From Rheinheimera sp. MMS21-TC3 (GTDB taxonomy: Bacteria > Pseudomonadota > Gammaproteobacteria > Enterobacterales > Alteromonadaceae), in the NCBI RefSeq assembly GCF_032229285.1, contig NZ_CP135084.1, positions 2,666,001 to 2,730,000 on the forward strand: a stretch of 64,000 nt of DNA, read 5' to 3'. The notes below the pieces were generated by a model. That model worked only from the letters and a program-made list of their open reading frames with translations. It ran no database searches and was not told where the DNA came from. Below, one piece after another: positions 58,700 through 64,000 of the stretch; position 1 is the stretch's first letter; each line of letters begins with the position of its first letter. A program made the position numbers and the translations under genes.

Positions 58700-58776
58700 A
58701 TATGTCCGCGTCAGCAAAAAAACAATCACTTTAGAAAAACTATTAAAGCTGTTGATAATTAAGGACATAATAAAAA

Positions 58777-60417
58777 ATGATTTTTAGCCACATAACCCAA
58801 GTAAGCGGCGAAGTAGCCAGTATGACGCTGCCGGTTCCTTATCCTAAGGATGTATTAAGCCGCTACCAGCAACTTAGTGCCAGCAGCCATTATTCTATGC
58901 TGCTTGAGTCGGCTGAAATTGACAGTAAAAATAGTGTTAAAAGCATCATGCTACTTGATGCCGCCTTACGCATAGAATGCAATGGCTTGCAGGTAGCAAT
59001 CACGGCAGTAAGTGCTAATGGCCAAAGTTTACTACCCTATTTAGCCGAGAAACTGCAGCCCTTAGCGCAAACCCTATTAAGCCCTAAACTACTGCAACTT
59101 ACCTTTAGCCAACCCGATCCGCTGTTAGAAGAAAACCAACGCTTATTACAACCAAATCCTTTTAGTGCCCTGCGTTTAATTCAGCAACAATTGCGTTGTC
59201 ATTCAGATGAAGCCTATGCCGTGTTTTTAGGGGGGGCTATAAGCTATGACATGGTGGCTACCGTTGAGCAATTACCCGATGTGCCTATGGCAGAAAACCA
59301 ATGTCCAGATTATGTATTTTATTTAGCAGAAACCTTGCTAGTGCTTGATCATAAAACAGAGAAAAGCCGGCTTATTGGTAATGTCTTTTGTGGCGAGCAA
59401 GCGCCAACCAACTGTTTTACTATTGGCAACCGCCTTGAACAATTTAAACAACTTTTAACGAACCCATTAGCTGCTGCTTCTAAGCCCACTTCGGATAACG
59501 CAATAAACCCAGACGTTAACGTGGATATCAGCGATGAGACTTTTATGGCTCAAGTAGAGCAATTAAAACAGCGCATCGTCGCCGGCGATATTTTTCAAGT
59601 AGTCCCCTCACGCTGTTTTAGCCTAGCCTGCCCCAATCCATTTGCCGCTTACGCTAAGTTAAAGCAACAAAACCCCAGCCCTTATATGTTTTATTTGCAA
59701 GATGCCGCTTTTACTTTATTTGGCGCTTCGCCTGAATCGGCTCTTAAATATGAGCAAAGTAACCGCCAAGTTGAAATTTACCCTATAGCTGGCACGCGAC
59801 GCCGTGGCTTTGCCGCCGATGGCAGCATAGATCACGACCTAGATAGCCGAATTGAATTAGAGCTACGCCAAGACGAAAAAGAAAAAGCCGAACATCTGAT
59901 GCTCGTTGATTTAGCCCGTAATGATGTTGCCAGAATAAGCGTGGCCGGAAGTCGCTATGTTAAAGAGTTACTTAAGGTTGACCGTTACTCTTATGTTATG
60001 CACTTAGTTTCTCGCGTTATTGGCACCTTAAAACCTGAGCTAGACGCCTTACATGCTTATCAGGCTTGCATGAATATGGGCACTTTAGTCGGTGCGCCTA
60101 AAGTTAAAGCCGCTGAGTTAATTCGTGGCGTAGAAGGCAAGCGCCGAGGCAGTTATGGCGGAGCTGTTGGCTACTTAGCCGGTAATGGCGACTTTGATAG
60201 TTGCATTGTTATTCGCTCTGCTTATGTTGCTAATAATACCGCTTATATCCAAGCGGGTGCCGGTGTCGTGTTCGACTCTGTACCACAAGATGAAGCCAAC
60301 GAAACCCGCAATAAAGCTCAAGCGGTAATTAATGCTATTTTAAGTGCCCATGCCACAACATCAGCCCCCGCCAACACATCAAACACAGCAGCAGCTAGTT
60401 CAGCACTTGAGGTATAA
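58777..60417 (+). CDS. trpE: Anthranilate synthase component I
   Basis: Makes anthranilate from chorismate with TrpG. The Trp-feedback site SMLLESAEIDSKNSVKSIML is at residues ~40-59. The chorismate-binding domain has IVAGDIFQVVPSRCFSLACP, PSPYMFYL, GASPESALK, PIAGTRRRG, DLARNDVARIS and MGTLVGAPKVKAAELIRGVE. It has 546 residues. The last ~25 residues are an Ala/Thr/Ser/Pro-rich tail outside the core. AAGGA lies 11 nt before the ATG. First structural gene of the operon. Confidence 0.96.
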   Translation: MIFSHITQVSGEVASMTLPVPYPKDVLSRYQQLSASSHYSMLLESAEIDSKNSVKSIMLLDAALRIECNGLQVAITAVSANGQSLLPYLAEKLQPLAQTLLSPKLLQLTFSQPDPLLEENQRLLQPNPFSALRLIQQQLRCHSDEAYAVFLGGAISYDMVATVEQLPDVPMAENQCPDYVFYLAETLLVLDHKTEKSRLIGNVFCGEQAPTNCFTIGNRLEQFKQLLTNPLAAASKPTSDNAINPDVNVDISDETFMAQVEQLKQRIVAGDIFQVVPSRCFSLACPNPFAAYAKLKQQNPSPYMFYLQDAAFTLFGASPESALKYEQSNRQVEIYPIAGTRRRGFAADGSIDHDLDSRIELELRQDEKEKAEHLMLVDLARNDVARISVAGSRYVKELLKVDRYSYVMHLVSRVIGTLKPELDALHAYQACMNMGTLVGAPKVKAAELIRGVEGKRRGSYGGAVGYLAGNGDFDSCIVIRSAYVANNTAYIQAGAGVVFDSVPQDEANETRNKAQAVINAILSAHATTSAPANTSNTAAASSALEV

Positions 60418-60420
60418 ATT

Positions 60421-61011
60421 ATGAGCATTATTTACTTACTGGATAATATCGACTCCTTTAGCTACAACTTAGTCGATGAATTTGCTCAACTGGGCTTTAC
60501 CGTTAGACTGTACAGAAACACCGTACCAGCGGCTTATATTTACCAGCAAATGCAAGCTGAAACCGATAAGGTGTTATTAGTATTATCTCCAGGCCCGGGC
60601 AGCCCAGCTAAAGCCGGTTGCATGCCAGAATTAATTAAGCTCTGCGCCGGTGATATTCCAATACTAGGCATTTGCTTAGGTCATCAAGCCATAGTTGAGC
60701 ATTTTGGTGGTATCGTCGGCTGTGCAGGTGAAACAATTCATGGCAAAACCTCAGCTATATCTTTGGTTAGCCACCCAATATTTAGCAATTTACCTAATCC
60801 TTTTACCGTTGCCCGTTATCACTCATTAATGGCAACAGAGCTACCTAATGCCTTAACCTTGTTAGCTAGCGAGCGCCATATTCCCATGGCGGTAATTAAC
60901 GAAGAGCAGCGTATGCTGGGCTTTCAATTTCATCCCGAATCTATTTTAACCACTTTAGGCAAGCCGCTTTTAAAGCAAAGCATTGCGTATTTATTACGGA
61001 GCCAAGCATGA
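60421..61011 (+). CDS. trpG: Anthranilate synthase component II (glutamine amidotransferase)
   Basis: Glutaminase subunit supplying ammonia to TrpE. Class I amidotransferase motifs are intact: LDNIDSFSYNLVDEFAQLGF, SPGPGSP, nucleophile Cys in ILGICLGHQAIVEHFGG, and the His-Glu pair in GFQFHPESILTTLG. It has 196 residues and is a separate protein, not fused to TrpD as in E. coli. Its GAGGT ribosome site lies in the last trpE codons. Confidence 0.96.
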   Translation: MSIIYLLDNIDSFSYNLVDEFAQLGFTVRLYRNTVPAAYIYQQMQAETDKVLLVLSPGPGSPAKAGCMPELIKLCAGDIPILGICLGHQAIVEHFGGIVGCAGETIHGKTSAISLVSHPIFSNLPNPFTVARYHSLMATELPNALTLLASERHIPMAVINEEQRMLGFQFHPESILTTLGKPLLKQSIAYLLRSQA

Positions 61012-62120
61012 GTCAGTCTGTTTTAGCCGCGGTAAAAGCGCCAATAAACCCAACAGGTCATTCAACTGTGCACACAGCAGTGGCAGCGCCAGCACAGCAG
61101 ACATCTGTGTTAGATTTAGTCCAGCACAGCTTAACTGGCCAGTCACTTAGCTTTGAGCAAGCCGAGCAGTTTTTTACTGCTGTCGTTAAAGGCGAAGTCG
61201 AGCCGGTGCATTTAACTGCTTTATTAGTCGCGCTGAAAATGCGCGGTGAAACAGCAGCTGAAATTGCCGGCGCTGCCAGTGCGATGCGGCAAACTGCCCT
61301 TAAACTACCCGAGCGAATTAGCCCTAGTATAGATTGCTGTGGTACAGGGGGGGATGGCAGCGATAGCATTAATATTTCAACTACCGCCGCTATTGTCGCC
61401 GCTGCTATGGGGATGTCGGTAATTAAACATGGTAATCGCAGTGTGTCATCGCGCTCAGGCTCTGCCGATTTACTGGAACAATTGGGCGTTAATATTGCCA
61501 TGACACCACAGCAAGCTGCGACTAGCTTAAAGCAAAGCCGTTGCAGTTTCTTATTTGCCCCCCAGTACCATGTTGGCATTAAGCACGCTATGCCGGTACG
61601 CAAAAGTTTAAAAAGCCGGACTATTTTTAATTTGCTAGGGCCTTTAGTTAATCCGGCTTGTCCTGACTTTCAATTACTTGGCGTTTATGATGCCAACTTA
61701 TGTAACGTGATGGCCGAGGCCTTGCAGCAGCTTGGTGTAAAACGCGCTTGGGTAGTGCATGGTAGTGGTTGTGACGAAATAGCCCTGCATGGCCCAACAA
61801 CAGTATCTGAGTTACATCAAGGTGTAATTCGTCAATTTACCTTAACGCCTAGTGATTTTGGTTTAACCACAACCCCATTAAGCGAACTAGCCGGTGGTGA
61901 ACCGGCCGAAAATGCCGCGGCAACCTTAGCTATATTACAAGGCCAAGGCACAGTTGCTCATAATCAGGCAGTTGCTGTTAATGTTGCCGCTATGATGAAA
62001 ATTTCTGGCTTAGGCGATGATTTAATAGCTAATACAAAACAAGTTTTACAGTTGCTACAAACCAAGCAAGCCTACAACACCCTGCAACAGTTTAAGGAAG
62101 TAAGCCATGACCATAAGTAA
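61008..62120 (+). CDS. trpD: Anthranilate phosphoribosyltransferase
   Basis: Transfers phosphoribosyl from PRPP to anthranilate. The motif CCGTGGDGSDSINISTTAAI binds PRPP; KHGNRSVSSRSGSADLLEQL and the ASP-type loop HHVGIKHAMPVRKSLKSRTI are nearby, with the R and N residues (NLLGPLVNPA) conserved. The 370-residue protein carries an extra ~30-residue Ala/Thr/Pro-rich start before the usual N-terminal helix. ATG overlaps the trpG stop (ATGA). Confidence 0.95.
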   Translation: MSQSVLAAVKAPINPTGHSTVHTAVAAPAQQTSVLDLVQHSLTGQSLSFEQAEQFFTAVVKGEVEPVHLTALLVALKMRGETAAEIAGAASAMRQTALKLPERISPSIDCCGTGGDGSDSINISTTAAIVAAAMGMSVIKHGNRSVSSRSGSADLLEQLGVNIAMTPQQAATSLKQSRCSFLFAPQYHVGIKHAMPVRKSLKSRTIFNLLGPLVNPACPDFQLLGVYDANLCNVMAEALQQLGVKRAWVVHGSGCDEIALHGPTTVSELHQGVIRQFTLTPSDFGLTTTPLSELAGGEPAENAAATLAILQGQGTVAHNQAVAVNVAAMMKISGLGDDLIANTKQVLQLLQTKQAYNTLQQFKEVSHDHK

Positions 62121-63519
62121 TGAGGCTATGCCTAACGTTTTAGCCAACATTATTGAGCATAAAAAAGGCGAAGTGACGGCATTAAAACAGCAAAAGCCAT
62201 TACCAAGCTTTAAAAGTCAGTTAGTCCCTAGCCAACATGATTTTTTAGCTGCGTTACAACAAGTTGGCCCAAGGTTTATTTTAGAATGTAAAAAAGCCTC
62301 GCCGTCTAAGGGCTTGATTCGTCCTGACTTCGACTTGCAGCAACTTGCTCAGGTTTATAACCAATATGCCGATTGTATTTCAGTATTAACAGATGAGAAG
62401 TTCTTTCAAGGCAAATATGAATACCTAGCCACTATGCGAGCTTTAGTCGATAAGCCGCTATTACATAAAGACTTTATTATTGATAGCTATCAAATTTATT
62501 TAGGCCGACACTGTGGCGCTGATGCCGTATTGCTGATGTTATCGGTGTTAGATGATGCCGAATATAGCGAACTGGCCGCTGTGGCTAAATCACTGAATAT
62601 GACGGTTTTAACCGAGGTGAGTAATAAAGAAGAAACCTTGCGAGCTGTTGCATTAAATGCCGAATTAATTGGCATCAATAACCGTGATTTACGCAGCTTA
62701 GATACCAATTTAAATACCAGCTTCGAGCTAGCAAAGCTTATCCCCACGGGGATAACAGTTGTATCAGAATCTGGCATTTACACTAATCAGCAAGTGCGCC
62801 GCTTATCGCAAGTGGCCGATGCCTTTTTAGTTGGCAGCTCATTAATGGCGCAAACTAATTTAGCCCAAGCGACGCGTGATCTCGTATTAGGCGAGCATAA
62901 AATTTGTGGTTTAACCCAAGCAGAAGCGGCCAAAGCCGCCTACGCGGCTGGCGCTAAATATGGCGGTTTTATTTTTTATCCGCCATCAGCGCGTGCTGTC
63001 ACTTTGCAACAAGCCAAGCAAATCCAGCAAGGCGCCGATTTATGTTATGTTGGCGTTTTTGTTAATGCCGAACTTGCACAAGTTGCCAACCATGCTAAGC
63101 AGTTAAACCTAAGTGCTGTGCAGTTACATGGTGATGAAACTGATGATTATATCCAACAGCTTAAGCCATTATTACCCGCCAACTGTGAAATTTGGCAGGC
63201 CTATAGAATTAAAGACAGCTTACCGCAGTTTAGCCGCTTAATAGGCCATAGCCTTGATAGAGTCTTGCTCGATAGCTTTCACCCAACACAACAAGGCGGC
63301 AGTGGCCTGCGTTTTGATTGGGCTTTATTGCAACAGCAATTACCAACGATCCCAATAATGTTAGCGGGCGGTTTAAATGCCGACAATGTCACTGATGCCT
63401 TAAAGCTAGAGGTTGCAGGCTTAGATTTTAATTCCGGTTTAGAAACCGCGCCTGGCATTAAAGACACTAACAAAATTCAGTCAACTTTTATCCAGATCAG
63501 AGAATTTATTTATGAGTGA
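62107..63519 (+). CDS. trpCF: Bifunctional indole-3-glycerol-phosphate synthase / phosphoribosylanthranilate isomerase
   Basis: Fusion of TrpC (residues ~1-258) and TrpF (~260-470), as in E. coli TrpC. IGPS motifs: [62 protein letters not shown] and [13 protein letters not shown] motifs: [20 protein letters not shown] (catalytic Cys), [12 protein letters not shown] and the Asp-containing [14 protein letters not shown]. The start overlaps trpD by 14 nt and the end overlaps trpB by 8 nt. Confidence 0.95.
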   Translation: MTISNEAMPNVLANIIEHKKGEVTALKQQKPLPSFKSQLVPSQHDFLAALQQVGPRFILECKKASPSKGLIRPDFDLQQLAQVYNQYADCISVLTDEKFFQGKYEYLATMRALVDKPLLHKDFIIDSYQIYLGRHCGADAVLLMLSVLDDAEYSELAAVAKSLNMTVLTEVSNKEETLRAVALNAELIGINNRDLRSLDTNLNTSFELAKLIPTGITVVSESGIYTNQQVRRLSQVADAFLVGSSLMAQTNLAQATRDLVLGEHKICGLTQAEAAKAAYAAGAKYGGFIFYPPSARAVTLQQAKQIQQGADLCYVGVFVNAELAQVANHAKQLNLSAVQLHGDETDDYIQQLKPLLPANCEIWQAYRIKDSLPQFSRLIGHSLDRVLLDSFHPTQQGGSGLRFDWALLQQQLPTIPIMLAGGLNADNVTDALKLEVAGLDFNSGLETAPGIKDTNKIQSTFIQIREFIYE

Positions 63520-64000
63520 GTTAAAACTTAATCCGTATTTTGGTGAATACGGCGGTATGTTTGTACCGCAATTATTAGTGCCAGCTTTAAAGCAGCTAGA
63601 GCAAGCTTTTGTTGATGCCCAACAAGATCCTGAGTTTCAGGCTGAATTTCAACAGTTACTCACTCATTATGCCGGCCGACCAACCCCTCTGACTTTATGC
63701 CGGAATATTTCGCCTAATCCGTTGGTGAAAATTTATTTAAAGCGGGAAGATCTCCTGCATGGTGGCGCCCATAAAACTAATCAGGTATTAGGCCAAGCCT
63801 TATTAACCAAGCGGATGGGTAAAAAACAAGTAATAGCAGAAACCGGGGCCGGCCAACATGGCGTCGCCACCGCATTAGCTTGCGCCTTACTAGGCTTAAG
63901 CTGCCGCATTTATATGGGCGCTAAAGATATAGAGCGCCAGCAGCCTAACGTATTTCGCATGAAGTTAATGGGCGCAACGGTCATTCCAGTTACTAGCGGC
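63512..64000 (+). CDS. trpB: Tryptophan synthase beta subunit, partial at window edge
   Basis: Condenses indole and serine with pyridoxal phosphate. Translation from ATG 63512 gives [20 protein letters not shown], then [20 protein letters not shown] with the PLP lysine in HKTNQ, and [20 protein letters not shown]. The first 163 residues are present; the gene runs off the window end. A trpA gene probably follows outside. It overlaps trpCF by 8 nt. Confidence 0.95.
   Translation, partial: MSELKLNPYFGEYGGMFVPQLLVPALKQLEQAFVDAQQDPEFQAEFQQLLTHYAGRPTPLTLCRNISPNPLVKIYLKREDLLHGGAHKTNQVLGQALLTKRMGKKQVIAETGAGQHGVATALACALLGLSCRIYMGAKDIERQQPNVFRMKLMGATVIPVTSG

Noticed and set aside
58461..58787. 108-codon open frame across the trp promoter and leader
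   Set aside because: It runs through the TrpR operator, trpL and attenuator, which explain the DNA better; no ribosome site or domain.

Overview
The window is chromosomal DNA of a gammaproteobacterium. MutH, CysB, RppH, PtsP, a σ54/σ28 flagellar hierarchy of Vibrio/Shewanella type, FlgO/FlgP/FlgT accessory proteins, a VolA/Pla-1-type lipase and an attenuated trpE-G-D-C(F)-B operon all point to Alteromonadales or a close relative (Rheinheimera/Arsukibacterium/Shewanella-like). The genus is an inference. I see no phage, integrase, insertion sequence or CRISPR array. Most genes are housekeeping.

Region 1 (1-17.9 kb) is a flagellar block. On the minus strand run cheV-cheR, flgBCDE and flgFGHIJKL. 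flgA, flgM-flgN and flgT are on the plus strand; flgP and two tandem flgO-like genes are on the minus strand. Four sequences with exact -24/-12 σ54 spacing precede flgB, flgF, flgP and the first flgO-like gene, and a near-consensus σ28 promoter precedes flgM. A terminator after flgE and a σ54 promoter before flgF split the classical rod/hook operon in two. A tRNA-Arg(CCT) gene lies between flgT and the flgO pair.

Region 2 (18-27 kb) holds rppH-ptsP-TSUP permease-lgt-thyA on the minus strand, then mutH, a periplasmic binding lipoprotein, a broken sterol-desaturase-family gene and cysB.

Region 3 (27-58.4 kb) keeps the E. coli gene order cysB-topA-sohB-yciK-rluB-yciO-rnm-trp, expanded by inserted modules. 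These are a coiled-coil membrane protein, astB, a TPR protein, a large Ig-like lipoprotein, a dicarboxylate symporter, tpm, a VolA-like lipase, a divergent H-NS-like protein, manB/manC (GDP-mannose), carbonic anhydrase, trmO, a kelch protein, proS, an NSS transporter, yciI, galE, an SDR and scpAB.

Region 4 (58.5 kb to the end) is the trp operon. A TrpR-operator-like palindrome, a 21-codon leader peptide with three consecutive Trp codons and mutually exclusive hairpins precede trpE, trpG, trpD and fused trpCF. trpB is cut by the window edge.

I found no clear new multi-gene system. The most useful leads are the flagellar promoter layout with a tandem FlgO pair, a long imperfect inverted repeat after yciK, the divergent H-NS-like protein, and the internally deleted desaturase remnant.
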